Below, piece after piece: positions 43,599-54,170 of a stretch of DNA of 64,000 bases. The stretch comes from Azoarcus sp. GTDB taxonomy: Bacteria > Pseudomonadota > Gammaproteobacteria > Burkholderiales > Rhodocyclaceae. The position numbers and the translations under genes are program-made. Numbering within the stretch: position 1 is the first letter of the stretch; each line of letters starts with the position of its first letter. The stretch is taken from NCBI GenBank assembly GCA_020725025.1, contig DYFV01000008.1, positions 41,728 to 105,727 on the forward strand. Reading direction: 5' to 3'. The notes under the pieces are model-generated. The model worked only from the letters and a program-made list of their open reading frames with translations. It made no database searches and was not told the DNA's origin.

Positions 43599-44315
43599 TC
43601 AGGCCGGCTCGGCAAACGCCGCCAAGCGCGCCAGATCGCCGGCCTCCAGCCAGCGCCAGCCGCCCTCCGGCAGATCCGCAGGCAGTTCCAGCCCACCCAC
43701 CGCCCTGCGGTGCAGGGTCTCCACCCGGTTGCCGGCGGCTGCGACCATCCGCTTGACCTGGTGGTACTTGCCTTCGGTGATGGTGAGTCTTAGACTCCGC
43801 TCCCCCGTCGCGATGCAGGCCGCCGCCCGTACCGGCGCAGGTTCGTCGTGCAGCTGCACGCCGGCGAGCAGCGTCGCGACCAGGGCCTGGTCCGCCGGAT
43901 GGCGCACACCCACTTCGTAGATCTTGGGAATGCGCTTGCGGCCCGAGCTCCAGGTATGGATGAACTGTCCGTCGTCGGAGAGCAGCAGCAATCCGGTTGT
44001 GTCCTGGTCCAGGCGTCCCACGCTCTGCACGCCGCGGCGTACCAGCGGCTCGGGCAGCAGCGCGTAGACCGGACGGTGGAACTGGGGTGCCTGCGAGCAC
44101 TCGTACCCGGAGGGCTTGTGCAGCATCAGGTAGACCTTTTCGCGGAACAGCCAGGGCTCGCCATCGACGGCAAACGCCAGCCCGGCCGTGGGAAGGTCTG
44201 CAAAGGGATCGTCGACCGGCGTTCCGGCGACCGTCACGCGCCCGGCGCGGATCAGGGCGCGGCAGGACTTGCGGGTGCCGAAGCCCTGGGATTGGAGAAT
44301 ACGTTCGAGGTGCAT
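43599..44315 (-). CDS. rsuA: 16S rRNA pseudouridine synthase RsuA
   Basis: 238 residues. An S4-like N-terminus (MHLERILQSQGFGTRKSCR) is followed by the catalytic motif GRLDQDTTGLLLLSDDG, with the catalytic Asp in the GRLDxDTxG pattern, and by EGKYHQVKRM. This matches RsuA/RluB family enzymes; RsuA is preferred by length and by the HKPSGYECSQ pattern. It is divergent from the SRPBCC-like gene. Confidence 0.92.
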   Translation of the reverse strand: MHLERILQSQGFGTRKSCRALIRAGRVTVAGTPVDDPFADLPTAGLAFAVDGEPWLFREKVYLMLHKPSGYECSQAPQFHRPVYALLPEPLVRRGVQSVGRLDQDTTGLLLLSDDGQFIHTWSSGRKRIPKIYEVGVRHPADQALVATLLAGVQLHDEPAPVRAAACIATGERSLRLTITEGKYHQVKRMVAAAGNRVETLHRRAVGGLELPADLPEGGWRWLEAGDLARLAAFAEPA

Positions 44316-44371
44316 GGGACGATGCTAACCGAAGCGCGCCGGATCGGCGCCCGGACCCGGAGGACGAGGGC

Positions 44372-44839
44372 GTGATCTTCGAACACGTGGTGGTGGTGAA
44401 CGATCCGGCCGACCCGCAGGTGAGCGATCTGTCGCGGGAGGAGCTGTGGTTCGGCCTGCTGTGCCGCGCCGAGGATCCGCGCCCCTTCCTGCCCGGTCTC
44501 GAGGCGTGCACCATCCTGGAACGCCACGAGACCTCGCTCGTGCGCGAGCTGCAGTTCGGCAGCGCGGTCATCCGCGACCGGGTCACCCTGGTCCCGATGG
44601 AGTCGGTCAGCTTCGAGAGCGAACGTACCGAGGAGCATGCCGGCGGCACGCTCACCATCTGCATCGAGGAGCCTGCGGCCGACCAGCTCGTGCTGCGCTT
44701 CTCCTACCGCACCACGCTGCCCGAATCGGGGGGCGACGACAGCCGCTATGCCGAATTCGTCAAATCGGCCTATCACCAGTCCGACCTCGACACCGTGCGG
44801 GTCATCCGCATGATTGCCGAGTCGGGCCGCTTCCATTAG
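44372..44839 (+). CDS. SRPBCC-fold protein, DUF1857/AtaL-like
   Basis: 155 residues from a GTG with GGAGGACGAGGGC upstream. The sequence starts IFEHVVVVNDP and ends in VKSAYHQSDLDTVRVIRMI, consistent with the AtaL-like START/SRPBCC family. Such folds bind hydrophobic ligands, but no ligand is known here. It sits between rsuA and rdgC and starts 60 bp before the rdgC ATG. Confidence 0.8.
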   Translation: MIFEHVVVVNDPADPQVSDLSREELWFGLLCRAEDPRPFLPGLEACTILERHETSLVRELQFGSAVIRDRVTLVPMESVSFESERTEEHAGGTLTICIEEPAADQLVLRFSYRTTLPESGGDDSRYAEFVKSAYHQSDLDTVRVIRMIAESGRFH

Positions 44840-44899
44840 CGTCGCGCGTATCCTCCGCGGCGTCCCTCACAGAAGTTCCGAGAACAGGAAGAGTCCTTC

Positions 44900-45820
44900 A
44901 TGTGGTTCAAGAACCTGCAGGTTTACCGTCTCCCGGCCGGATGGAACATTACCGCCGAGGCCCTCGAGGATCAGCTCGCGCGCAAGCGCTTCGCCCCCTG
45001 CGGCAGCCAGGACCAGGAGACCCGCGGCTGGCTGTCGCCCACCGGTGACGAGTTCCTGGTGCACCGCGTCGGCGGCCAGTGGCTCATCGCGCTGGGCATG
45101 GAACAGAAGCTGCTGCCCTCGTCCGTGGTCAAGCAGGAGGCGGAGGAGCGCGCCGAGGAGATGGCGGCCCGCCAGGGCTACAAGCCCGGGCGCAAGCAGA
45201 TGAAGGAGCTGCGCGAGCAGGTCATGCAGGAGTTCCTGCCGCGCGCCTTCACCCGCCGCCGCAAGGTGTATGCCTGGATCGACCCTGCCGGCGGCTGGCT
45301 GGGCATCGACGCCCCCAGCCAGGCCCGCGCCGAGGACGTGCTGGAGATGCTGCGCCACACCCTGGACAGTCTCCCCCTCACGCTGTTGCGCACCGAGCGT
45401 TCGCCGTCCAGCGCCATGGCCGACTGGCTCGCCGGCGGAGAGGCCCCGGCAGGCTTCACCATCGACCAGGACTGCGAGCTGCGCTCGGTGACCGAGGACA
45501 AGGCCGCCGTGCGCTACGTGCGCCATCCGCTCGAAGGCGACGAGGTACGCAACCACCTGACGGCGGGCAAGCTGCCGACCCGCCTGGCGCTCACCTATGA
45601 TGAACGGGTGAGCTTCGTGCTCACCGAGAAGCTCGAGATCAAGCGCCTGGACTTCCTCGATGTGGTCAAGGAGCAGGTGGACGAGGCCGGTGCCGAGGAT
45701 GCGCGCGCGATCTTCGACGCGGGCTTCGCGCTGATGACGGGCGAGGTCGTGCGCCTGCTGCCCGCGCTGGTGGAAGCGCTTGGCGGGGAAATGCGGGCGG
45801 CGGAGCCGCTGGCCGCCTAG
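44900..45820 (+). CDS. rdgC: Recombination-associated protein RdgC
   Basis: 306 residues with the family start MWFKNLQVYRLP and characteristic blocks RKVYAWIDPAGGWLGIDAPS and LPTRLALTYDERVSF. RdgC forms a DNA-encircling dimer and inhibits RecA in E. coli; in Neisseria it affects pilin variation. The sequence is full length. Confidence 0.97.
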   Translation: MWFKNLQVYRLPAGWNITAEALEDQLARKRFAPCGSQDQETRGWLSPTGDEFLVHRVGGQWLIALGMEQKLLPSSVVKQEAEERAEEMAARQGYKPGRKQMKELREQVMQEFLPRAFTRRRKVYAWIDPAGGWLGIDAPSQARAEDVLEMLRHTLDSLPLTLLRTERSPSSAMADWLAGGEAPAGFTIDQDCELRSVTEDKAAVRYVRHPLEGDEVRNHLTAGKLPTRLALTYDERVSFVLTEKLEIKRLDFLDVVKEQVDEAGAEDARAIFDAGFALMTGEVVRLLPALVEALGGEMRAAEPLAA

Positions 45821-45849
45821 TGCCCTCCGGCCCGCAGTGCCGCCGACTG

Positions 45850-45873
45850 CCCCTCCCTTTTCAAGGGGGAGGG
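45850..45873. terminator. GC-rich inverted repeat between convergent genes
   Basis: CCCCTCCCTTTTCAAGGGGGAGGG forms a stem of about 8 bp around a T-rich loop. It lies 30 bp after rdgC and before the convergent small exported protein. Similar CCCCTCCC...AAGGGG hairpins are common between convergent genes in high-GC betaproteobacteria. Confidence 0.5.
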
Positions 45874-45898
45874 AGAGGTTACCGCCTTCGGCGCACAA

Positions 45899-46147
45899 TC
45901 ACCGCGCGCACTGCAACTGCCCCGACGGCACCACCACCGCGCAGGTGAGTATGCCGCACTGGCAGTGGCTGATCAGCACCGGGCCGCCGTTGCCGCCGGT
46001 GAGGCTCACGCCGGGGGAGCAGACGCACTCCTGCGGGCGGGGGCTGGGTTGGGCGAGCGCCGGGTTGCTGCCGAGCCAGACCCACATGGCGGCGCCGAGC
46101 GCGCCCGCTGCGGCCATTCCAGGCCATAGTACCGATGCTTTCCTCAT
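45899..46147 (-). CDS. Small secreted or membrane-anchored Cys-containing protein
   Basis: 82 residues from an ATG preceded by GGGAG. A signal or anchor helix (AAAGALGAAMWVWLGSNPALA) precedes a short mature part with five cysteines (ECVCSPG, SHCQCGIL, TCAVV, LQCAR). No family is recognised. The paired cysteines suggest disulphides or metal binding in the periplasm. It lies downstream of a PAS-GGDEF gene on the same strand. Confidence 0.7.
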   Translation of the reverse strand: MRKASVLWPGMAAAGALGAAMWVWLGSNPALAQPSPRPQECVCSPGVSLTGGNGGPVLISHCQCGILTCAVVVPSGQLQCAR

Positions 46148-46193
46148 GGCGGCTCCCGTGGCGATGCGATCGACCTTCTCAAGATAGGCGGCG

Positions 46194-46222
46194 GCGCGCA
46201 CGATGCAAGCTGCATCGCGCGC
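46194..46222 (-). repeat. Leader hairpin upstream of the small Cys protein
   Basis: GATGCA-AGC-TGCATC (46202-46216) is extended outward by GCGCGC-like arms. It lies in the 103-bp gap between the PAS-GGDEF stop and the small Cys-protein start on the minus strand. It may be a terminator or leader element; no T-run is visible. Confidence 0.4.
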
Positions 46223-46250
46223 GAAATGCCGCGGGCCGGTGTTCGGGAGA

Positions 46251-47507
46251 TCAGAAGAAGCGGAAGGTGCCCCGTCCGCCCTGCTTCGCCAGGTAGAGCG
46301 CTTCGTCGGCGCGCTGAACGAGAAGTGCGGGCTCGTCGCCGTCGGAGGGAAAGAGCGCGATGCCGATGCTCGCGCCGATCTCGGTGAGGGTGGCGGGAAC
46401 CAGCGGGAAGGGCGGAACCAACTCCTCGAGCAGGGCCTGGGCCACCGTCGCGGCGGAACGGGCGCCGGACACGTCTTCGAGGATCACCACGAATTCGTCG
46501 CCGGCCAGCCGAGCCACGGTATCGATCTCCCGCAGCCGGCCCCTGAGCCGGTCGGCGACCTGGCGCAGGAGCTCGTCGCCCACCGGATGGCCGTAGGCCT
46601 CGTTGACCGCCCGGAAGCCGTCCAGGTCGAGGAACAGTACCGCACCCTGTTGGCGATGGCGGACGGCGCGGTCGATCGCGTGCTTCAGCCGCGACATCAT
46701 GAACACCCGATTGGGGGTGCCGGTGAGCGGATCCTGGTAGGCACGCTGCTCGAGCTCGCCCCTGGCAAAGCCGCCGCGGGTGAGATCGATCGAGGTGCCG
46801 ACGAAGTTCGTCACCCGTCCGGACTCGTCGCGAACCGCGCTGATGCTCAGCCACGCGACATACAGATCCCCGCTCTTGCGCCGGTTCCAGATCTCGCCCT
46901 GCCAGCGGCCGGTGGCGAGCAGCGTTTCCCACATGCTCCGGTAGAAGTGGCGGTCGTGGCGTCCCGACTTGATGAAGCGCATGTGGCGCCCGCGAATCTC
47001 GGCGAGCGGGTACTCGGTGATCCGCTCGAAGGCGGGATTGGCATCGATCACCTCGCAGCGCTCGTCGGTGATGACGATCCCCTCCTGCGCGTTGCGGAAC
47101 ACCAGCGCCTGGATGCGCAGCCGCTCCCGGGCCGCGGCGAGACTGTCGGCACCGAGGTCGGGTTCATGCCCGCCCTGGCTCAGCATGACCACCACCCCGG
47201 CCACCACGCCCGTCTCGTCGCGCCACGGCTGCATCGTCCATCGCGTGGCGCCGGAGTCCGCGTCCAGGCTGCGGTGTGCCGGTCCATGGACCGTTTCGCC
47301 CTGTAGACCGTGTTGGAAGGCGTCGCGCCAGGTGTCGGGCGTGTCGGCCGGCAGGCCGGCACCGTCCATCTGCGCGCCGGCGTGGCCGGCGTGCCAGGGA
47401 CCGCTCACTGCGAGCAGGTTCATGTCGCGGTCGAAGAGTGCCATCGGACCCGGCGCCTGCTCCACCAGGGCACGAAGCTGCGATTCCACGCACGGCGTTT
47501 CTGCCAT
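46251..47507 (-). CDS. PAS-PAS-GGDEF diguanylate cyclase
   Basis: 418 residues from an ATG with GGGAGGCGG upstream. Two PAS-like segments (about 10-120 and 130-250) precede a GGDEF domain whose motif reads AGDEF (about residue 336), a permitted variant. It should make cyclic-di-GMP. No membrane helix is visible, so it is cytoplasmic. No EAL domain is present. Confidence 0.92.
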   Translation of the reverse strand: MAETPCVESQLRALVEQAPGPMALFDRDMNLLAVSGPWHAGHAGAQMDGAGLPADTPDTWRDAFQHGLQGETVHGPAHRSLDADSGATRWTMQPWRDETGVVAGVVVMLSQGGHEPDLGADSLAAARERLRIQALVFRNAQEGIVITDERCEVIDANPAFERITEYPLAEIRGRHMRFIKSGRHDRHFYRSMWETLLATGRWQGEIWNRRKSGDLYVAWLSISAVRDESGRVTNFVGTSIDLTRGGFARGELEQRAYQDPLTGTPNRVFMMSRLKHAIDRAVRHRQQGAVLFLDLDGFRAVNEAYGHPVGDELLRQVADRLRGRLREIDTVARLAGDEFVVILEDVSGARSAATVAQALLEELVPPFPLVPATLTEIGASIGIALFPSDGDEPALLVQRADEALYLAKQGGRGTFRFF

Positions 47508-47689
47508 GTCCGCCTCCCGCGAACGGTTCCACCCGGGACGAATTGTGCCGCCGGAACGGTCCAGCGGGCGCATTAATGCGCGAGCGTCGTGACCGATTGC
47601 GCACGGAGACCGGTAGCCGGAGCCGGCGGGATTGCCGCTTTGCACGGGCGGGCGTAGAGTTTGCGTTTTGTGCACTGCAATATCGGGTC

Positions 47690-48640
47690 ATGTCGGAATT
47701 CCTCGCCGTCCTCGGCTTCTCCTTCTCGGTCACCGGTCCGATCTTCGTCGTGCTTGCCCTGGGGGTGTGGCTGCGCCATGCCGGAATGCTCACCGACGCC
47801 TTCATCGAGGCCGGCTCGAAGCTGGTATTCACCGTGGCGCTGCCGGCGCTGCTCTTCATCAGCATCAGCAAGGCGCGCTTCGATGCCGCGGCCAATCTTT
47901 CGCTGGTGGCCTTCGGTGCGCTAGCCACGCTCGTCCTGTTCGTGCTGCTCGAGTGGATCGCGCAGCGCGCGGTGCATCCGGCGAGCGACCGCGGCGTGGT
48001 GGTGCAGGGGGCGTTCCGCTCCAACATGGGCATCACCGGTCTCGCCTACGTGGTCAACGCTTACGGCGAGCCGGGTCTGGTGGGCGCCTCGCTCTACCTG
48101 GCGTTCGTCACCATCCTCTACAACGTGCTCGCGGTCTTGACCCTGAACCGCTCCCTGGGCAAACACCGTGGGCTGCGCGGGATGCTGAAGGGCATCGTCA
48201 CCAACCCGATCATCATAGGCATCGTGCTCGCCCTGCCGGTGTCCTGGGCGGAAGTCCGCCTGCCGGCCATCGTGCTCCAGTCCGGCCAGTACTTCGCGAA
48301 TCTCAGCCTGCCGTTGGCGCTTCTTTGCACCGGCGCGGCGCTGGACTTCCGCAGCCTGAGGCTGGAGCGCAACAACGCGCTGATCGCAGCCGCGAGCAAG
48401 CTCGTGGCCGTGCCGCTCGTCATGACCCTGGCCGGCGTGGCCCTGGGCTTCCGCGGCATGGAGCTCGGCATCCTGATGCTGATGGCCTCGGCTCCGACGG
48501 CGGCGGCGAGCTACGTTATGGTGCGCGCCATGGGCGGCAACGCTACCCTGGCCGCCAACATCGTCGCGCTCACCACCCTCGGGTCGCTGGTCACCACGAG
48601 CTTCGGCGTGGCGGTGCTGCGCGGCCTCGGGCTGATGTAG
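47690..48640 (+). CDS. Auxin-efflux-carrier (AEC) family transporter
   Basis: 316 residues with about ten hydrophobic segments (for example [19 protein letters not shown] and [20 protein letters not shown]). This fits the AEC family of organic-acid or malonate-type carriers. No substrate can be read. It is divergent from the PAS-GGDEF gene across 182 bp and precedes the ABC pair by 34 bp. Confidence 0.9.
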   Translation: MSEFLAVLGFSFSVTGPIFVVLALGVWLRHAGMLTDAFIEAGSKLVFTVALPALLFISISKARFDAAANLSLVAFGALATLVLFVLLEWIAQRAVHPASDRGVVVQGAFRSNMGITGLAYVVNAYGEPGLVGASLYLAFVTILYNVLAVLTLNRSLGKHRGLRGMLKGIVTNPIIIGIVLALPVSWAEVRLPAIVLQSGQYFANLSLPLALLCTGAALDFRSLRLERNNALIAAASKLVAVPLVMTLAGVALGFRGMELGILMLMASAPTAAASYVMVRAMGGNATLAANIVALTTLGSLVTTSFGVAVLRGLGLM

Positions 48641-48674
48641 AAGCAGCCCGGCGGCATCTGCTATGGTGCGGGGC

Positions 48675-49600
<926 letters not shown>

Positions 49601-49604
<4 letters not shown>

Positions 49605-50362
49605 ACCTGCACGCCATCCGCGCCATCTATGCCTTCGAGATGGCGCGCACCCGCCGCACCCTGCTGCAGAGCATCGTCTCGCCGGTGATCTCCACGTCGC
49701 TCTACTTCGTGGTGTTCGGCGCGGCCATCGGCTCGCGCATTCCCGAGGTGGAGGGGGTGAGCTACGGCGCCTTCATCGTGCCGGGGCTCATCATGCTGTC
49801 GCTGCTCACCCAGAGCACCTCGAACGCCTCCTTCGGGATCTACTTCCCGCGCTTCGCCGGAACCATCTACGAGCTCCTGTCGGCGCCGGTGTCCTACCTG
49901 GAGATCGTGGTGAGCTACGTCGGGGCGGCCGCCACCAAGGCCATCATCGTCGGCCTCATCATCCTCGCCACCGCGGGTTTCTTCGTGCCGTTCCAGATCG
50001 CCCATCCGGTATGGATGGTGGCCTTCCTGGTGCTCACCGCGGTCACCTTCAGCCTGGTGGGCTTCATCATCGGCATCTGGGCGGACAACTTCGAGAAGCT
50101 GCAGCTGGTGCCGCTCCTGATCGTCACGCCGCTCACCTTCCTCGGCGGGAGCTTCTACTCCATCGACATGCTGCCGCCGTTCTGGCAGACGGTGTCGCTA
50201 TTCAACCCGGTGGTGTACCTGGTGAGCGGCTTCCGCTGGAGCTTCTACGGGCTCGCGGATGTGAGCGTGGGGGTGAGCCTGGCGATGACGCTCGCCTTCC
50301 TGGGAGTGTCCCTGGCCGTGGTGGCGTGGATCTTTCGGACGGGGTATAGGCTGAAGGCGTGA
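49601..50362 (+). CDS. ABC-2 type permease (YadH-like)
   Basis: 253 residues with six hydrophobic segments. The ABC-2 motif-like [17 protein letters not shown] precedes the last helices. The ATG overlaps the ATPase stop as ATGA. It forms an exporter with the previous gene. The substrate is unknown. Confidence 0.93.
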
Positions 50363-50455
50363 GCGCGCCGCGGGCGAACCCGGGCGGCGGTGAGACATCC
50401 ACCGCCGCTCCCGGATTCCGCCTTCGGCTCCGTCCGGGCTACTGGGCCCCCGCCG

Positions 50456-51778
50456 TCATGCCGCGCCGCTGGGCGTGGTCTCGGTCTTGCGCGGTCGGCG
50501 GGTGCGGGCCGCCGGCTTGCGGGCGGGTTTTGGCGCGGGCGCTTCGGCGGCAGGGGCTTCCGCTGCCGGTGCGCTTTCCGCGGGCGCGGGCTGCTCGGCG
50601 GGCGGCTGTTCGGCAGGGACCTCCGCCTTGGCTTCCGCGGCCTTGCGGGTGCCATGGGTCTTGCGGCGGCGCTTCGGTTTCTCCGGCGCGACCTCCTCGG
50701 CGGCGGCTTCGGCGACGGGCTGCGATTCGGGCTCCGGCGCAGGTTCGGGCACCAGCTCGGGTGCCGTCTCGGCGAGGATCTCGGACACGGGCAACGCTTC
50801 CGGCGGCGTCTCGGGGGCGGCCTTGCGCCCGCCGCGTCCCCGGCGGCGCGAGCCCTCGCGAGGGGCGCCCTCGGCAGGCTGGGCCGTTTCCGCCGCTGCC
50901 TCGGCCACCGGCTCGATCACCACGGGCTCGGTCGGGATTTCCGGCCCCGCCGTGAGCCCCGCGCCGCGGAACACGTAGGTGCCGGACTTCTCGTCGCGCC
51001 CGATCTCCAGCAGCCCGCGCGCCTGCGCCTCCTCCAGCAGGTTGCCGAAGGTGCGGAAGCCGTAGTAGGACTCGTTGAAGCCCGGCTTGCGCCGCTTGAT
51101 GGCTTCCTTGAGCATGGACGCCCAGATCTTGCCGGTATCGCCGCGCTCGCCCACCAGCGCGTCGAGGGTCTCCACCGCCATCTCGATGGCGTCGCTCTTG
51201 CGCCGCTCCTGCTCCTCCTTGCGGCGTTTCTCCTCCTCGGGGGAGCGGCGTGTGGCGGGCTGCGCTTCGCGGGGCTCGCGCTTGGCCGCGGCGCGCTCGC
51301 TCTCGCGCACCAGGTCGTCGTAGAAGATGAACTCGTCGCAGTTGGCGATGAGCAGATCCGAGGTGGACTGCTTCACCCCCACGCCGATCACCTGCTTGGC
51401 GTTCTCGCGCAGCTTCGAGACCAGCGGCGAGAAGTCCGAGTCGCCGCTGATGATGACGAAGGTATTCACGTGGGACTTGGTGTAGCACAGGTCCAGGGCG
51501 TCCACCACCAGGCGGATGTCGGCCGAGTTCTTGCCCGACTGGCGCACGTGGGGGATCTCGATCAGCTCGAAGCTCGCCTCGTGCATGGTGGCCTTGAATG
51601 CCTTGTAGCGGTCCCAGTCGCAGTAGGCCTTCTTCACCACGATGCTGCCCTTGAGCAGCAGCCGCTCGAGGACGCGCTTGATGTCGAACTTCTCGTATTT
51701 CGCGTCGCGTACGCCGAGCGCGACGTTCTCGAAGTCGCAGAACACCGCCATGCTGATGTTTTCTTGGGGTGAGGCCAT
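50456..51778 (-). CDS. NYN-domain (LabA/DUF88) nuclease-like protein with OST-HTH and disordered tail
   Basis: 440 residues. An N-terminal NYN domain (about 8-155) has PIN-like acidic residues Asp15, Asp87, Asp93, Asp113 and Asp115 (FCDFENV, NSADIRLVVDALD, ISGDSDFSPLV). A basic charged linker and an OST-HTH/LOTUS-like domain (about 200-275, GFRTFGNLLEEAQARGLLEI) follow, then a ~165-residue Ala/Pro/Glu tail with basic RRRGRGG and KRRRK patches. Proteins with this pairing are predicted RNA-binding or RNA-cleaving. It is convergent with the ABC permease. The target is unknown. Confidence 0.88.
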   Translation of the reverse strand: MASPQENISMAVFCDFENVALGVRDAKYEKFDIKRVLERLLLKGSIVVKKAYCDWDRYKAFKATMHEASFELIEIPHVRQSGKNSADIRLVVDALDLCYTKSHVNTFVIISGDSDFSPLVSKLRENAKQVIGVGVKQSTSDLLIANCDEFIFYDDLVRESERAAAKREPREAQPATRRSPEEEKRRKEEQERRKSDAIEMAVETLDALVGERGDTGKIWASMLKEAIKRRKPGFNESYYGFRTFGNLLEEAQARGLLEIGRDEKSGTYVFRGAGLTAGPEIPTEPVVIEPVAEAAAETAQPAEGAPREGSRRRGRGGRKAAPETPPEALPVSEILAETAPELVPEPAPEPESQPVAEAAAEEVAPEKPKRRRKTHGTRKAAEAKAEVPAEQPPAEQPAPAESAPAAEAPAAEAPAPKPARKPAARTRRPRKTETTPSGAA

Positions 51779-51923
51779 GTCCTTCTCCAGTGAGACTTTC
51801 CGGTCCAGGACGCGACCCTATCCGATTTTCGCCCCTTGGGGAAAGCACCGGCGTATCGTGGCGACAACTCCCTTGCGCCGCGGTCAAATGCGCGGATGAC
51901 ACAAGGAGGGACGGGAGCAGGGC

Positions 51924-52187
51924 ATGCGCAAGCTGTCGGAGTACGTGGAGAAGGCCGCCGCCGAGTACCTGCGGGAGACCGGAGCGGTGGAGCTCGACGC
52001 GCGCTGGATCGCCGAGTTCTACCAGGACGAGGGGGTGGTGGACGAGCACCCGCTGGTCGATCTGGTCGCGTTCAGCGCGCTGGTGCAGAAGGCCCTGACC
52101 GTGAAGGCGGAGCGTGCCGGCAAGCAGGCGCACCGGCACATCGAGAAGGTGCGCGACCGTGCCCGCCGCGGCCGCCGCACACAGTGA
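51924..52187 (+). CDS. Small basic/acidic helical hypothetical protein
   Basis: 87 residues, MRKLSEYVEKAAAEYL at the start and a basic end (RDRARRGRRTQ). AAGGAGGGACGGGAGCAGGGC precedes the ATG. It is divergent from the NYN protein and convergent with alkA 13 bp away. No family is recognised; the basic tail could contact nucleic acid. Confidence 0.72.
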   Translation: MRKLSEYVEKAAAEYLRETGAVELDARWIAEFYQDEGVVDEHPLVDLVAFSALVQKALTVKAERAGKQAHRHIEKVRDRARRGRRTQ

Positions 52188-52200
52188 GGCGCGCTGCCGC

Positions 52201-53100
52201 TCAGCCGCCGCCGGGCAGCGGCCGGGCGGCCCACAGGTGCGCGGCCACCAGTGCGCGCCACGGCGAGAAGGTGGCGAGCCAGCGTTTCGCCTCGGCCTCG
52301 CCGATGCGTTCCGCCGATCCCAGCAGCACCTGCAGGCCGCGCCGCACCGCCGCGTCCCCGTGCAGCGAGCCGTCGAGCCAGCCGAAGCCGCGCAGCAGGG
52401 TGTAGTCCACCGTCCACGGTCCGATCCCGCGGACGGCCAGCAGGACTTCACGAACGGCTTCGGGGCGCAAGTCCTCGCACCATGCGTCGAGCGGCAGGCG
52501 CCCCTCCGCCACCGCCCGGGCCAGTCCGAGCAGCGTGAGCGTCTTGGCGCCGGAGAAGCCGGCCGCGCGCAGGCTGCCCTCGTCCAGGTCGGCGACCCGC
52601 TCGGCGTCCGGATAGCAGGCGAGCCCGCCGGAGTGCGCGAGGGCGCAGGCGCGGACGAGGTTGCGGCGCAGGGTCAGCGCGGCGGCGACGCTGATCTGCT
52701 GGCCGGTGATCGCCCAGCTGAGGGCCTCGAAGGGCGTGGCCGCGAGCGGCACCCGCAGGCCGGGCCGGGCCGCGATGAGGGGGCCGAGCGCCGGATGGGC
52801 GTGGTGAGTCTGCTCGAACTCGGCCACCGGCTGGTCGAGGCCCAGCATGCGCGAGACGAGCCGGGCGAGCGCCTCGTCTGCGCCTTCGGAGCCCGGGCCG
52901 TCGCTCGCGAGCTCCGCCTGTACAAGGCCGTCCCGAAAACGGATCGTCAGGCACGTCGGCCGGCCATCCCGGACGAGCCCCTTCGAGAGACCGTCTTCGG
53001 TGACGCGCTCGGCCAGCTGCTGCGCGTCGCGCCGGTGGAAGGCCAGCACGTCTTCGACGCGGAAACCCGGCGGCAGCGGGAGCTGCGCCCGCAGCTTCAT
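52201..53100 (-). CDS. alkA: DNA-3-methyladenine glycosylase II
   Basis: 299 residues. A helix-hairpin-helix region (LLAVRGIGPWTVDYTLLRGF split, about 210-230) and the catalytic aspartate in GDAAVRRGL are typical of AlkA. It excises alkylated bases. Its ATG overlaps the ada stop as ATGA, so it is co-expressed with Ada in an adaptive-response operon. Confidence 0.94.
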   Translation of the reverse strand: MKLRAQLPLPPGFRVEDVLAFHRRDAQQLAERVTEDGLSKGLVRDGRPTCLTIRFRDGLVQAELASDGPGSEGADEALARLVSRMLGLDQPVAEFEQTHHAHPALGPLIAARPGLRVPLAATPFEALSWAITGQQISVAAALTLRRNLVRACALAHSGGLACYPDAERVADLDEGSLRAAGFSGAKTLTLLGLARAVAEGRLPLDAWCEDLRPEAVREVLLAVRGIGPWTVDYTLLRGFGWLDGSLHGDAAVRRGLQVLLGSAERIGEAEAKRWLATFSPWRALVAAHLWAARPLPGGG

Positions 53101-54170
53101 TCTTCCGCCTCGCGCGCGAGCAGCGCCCGTTTGCGCGCCACGCCCCAGCGGTAGCCGGAGAGCTTGCCGTCGCTGCGCACCACCCGGTGGCAGGGAATGA
53201 CGACCGCCAGCGTGTTGGCGGCACAGGCCCCGGCCACCGCGCGCACCGCTTTCGGTGCCCCGACGCGCTCGGCGAGCTCGGTGTAGGAGACGGTCGCACC
53301 CGGCGGGATGGCGCGCAGGGCCTGCCACACGCGTTCCTGGAAGGTGGTGCCGCGGACGTCCAGCGGCAGGTCCAGCCCCAGGTGCGGCGCCTCGACGAAG
53401 CCCACGACGCGCGCCACGAGCGCCTCGAAGTCGACATCGCCGCCGATCAGCTCCGCCCGCGGAAAGCGGTCCTGAAGGGCGCGCACCAGCGCGTCGGGAT
53501 CGTCGCCTAGGGAGATCGCGCATACGCCGCGCTCGCTGGCCGCCACCAGGATCGCGCCCAGGCTGCATTCGCCCACCGCGAAGCGGATTGCCGCGCCGCC
53601 GCCGCCGGTGCGGTAGCGGCCGGGGGTCATGCCCAGGACGTCCCCGCTCCCCGCGTAGAAGCGGGCGCTGGAGCCGTAGCCCGCGCCGTAGACCGCCTTC
53701 GTCACCTCGCTTCCTCGCGCCAGCGCCTCCCGCACCCGCTCGGCCCGGCGCGCTGCGGCGTAGGCGCGCGGCGTGAGGCCGGTGGACGCCTTGAAGAGGC
53801 GATGCAGATGGCGGGGGCTCAGGCCCACGCGGGCGGCGAGATCGGCGAGGGGGAGCGGGCCCTCCGCCGACTCGATGAGACGACAGGCCGCCGCCACCCG
53901 TGCCGCATCGGCCTCGGCCGGCGGCGCTCCATTGGGGCGGCAGCGCTTGCAGGGCCGAAAGCCGGCGCGCTCGGCCTCGGCGGGGCTGCCATGGAATTCG
54001 ACGTTCTCCGGCCGCGCGGTGCGTGCCGCGCAGGAGGGGCGGCAATACACGCCGGTGCTGCGCACCGCGTATACGAAGGTCCCGTCGGCGGCCGCATCCC
54101 GTGCCAGCACGGCGGCCCAGCGCGGATCGCGCTCGATCGCGGCGGCACGGCTCTCGATGACCTCGGACAT
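53097..54170 (-). CDS. ada: Ada: methyl-DNA repair transferase and transcription activator
   Basis: 357 residues from an ATG with AAGGAG upstream. The N-terminal zinc/methyl-acceptor domain has Cys43, Cys47, Cys74 and Cys77 (VYCRPSC, FRPCKRC). An AraC helix-turn-helix follows (about 100-190, ADLAARVGLSPRHLHRLFKA). The C-terminal methyltransferase has PCHRVV with the active Cys near 327. It senses methylphosphotriesters and repairs O6-methylguanine. It precedes and overlaps alkA. Confidence 0.96.
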   Translation of the reverse strand: MSEVIESRAAAIERDPRWAAVLARDAAADGTFVYAVRSTGVYCRPSCAARTARPENVEFHGSPAEAERAGFRPCKRCRPNGAPPAEADAARVAAACRLIESAEGPLPLADLAARVGLSPRHLHRLFKASTGLTPRAYAAARRAERVREALARGSEVTKAVYGAGYGSSARFYAGSGDVLGMTPGRYRTGGGGAAIRFAVGECSLGAILVAASERGVCAISLGDDPDALVRALQDRFPRAELIGGDVDFEALVARVVGFVEAPHLGLDLPLDVRGTTFQERVWQALRAIPPGATVSYTELAERVGAPKAVRAVAGACAANTLAVVIPCHRVVRSDGKLSGYRWGVARKRALLAREAEE

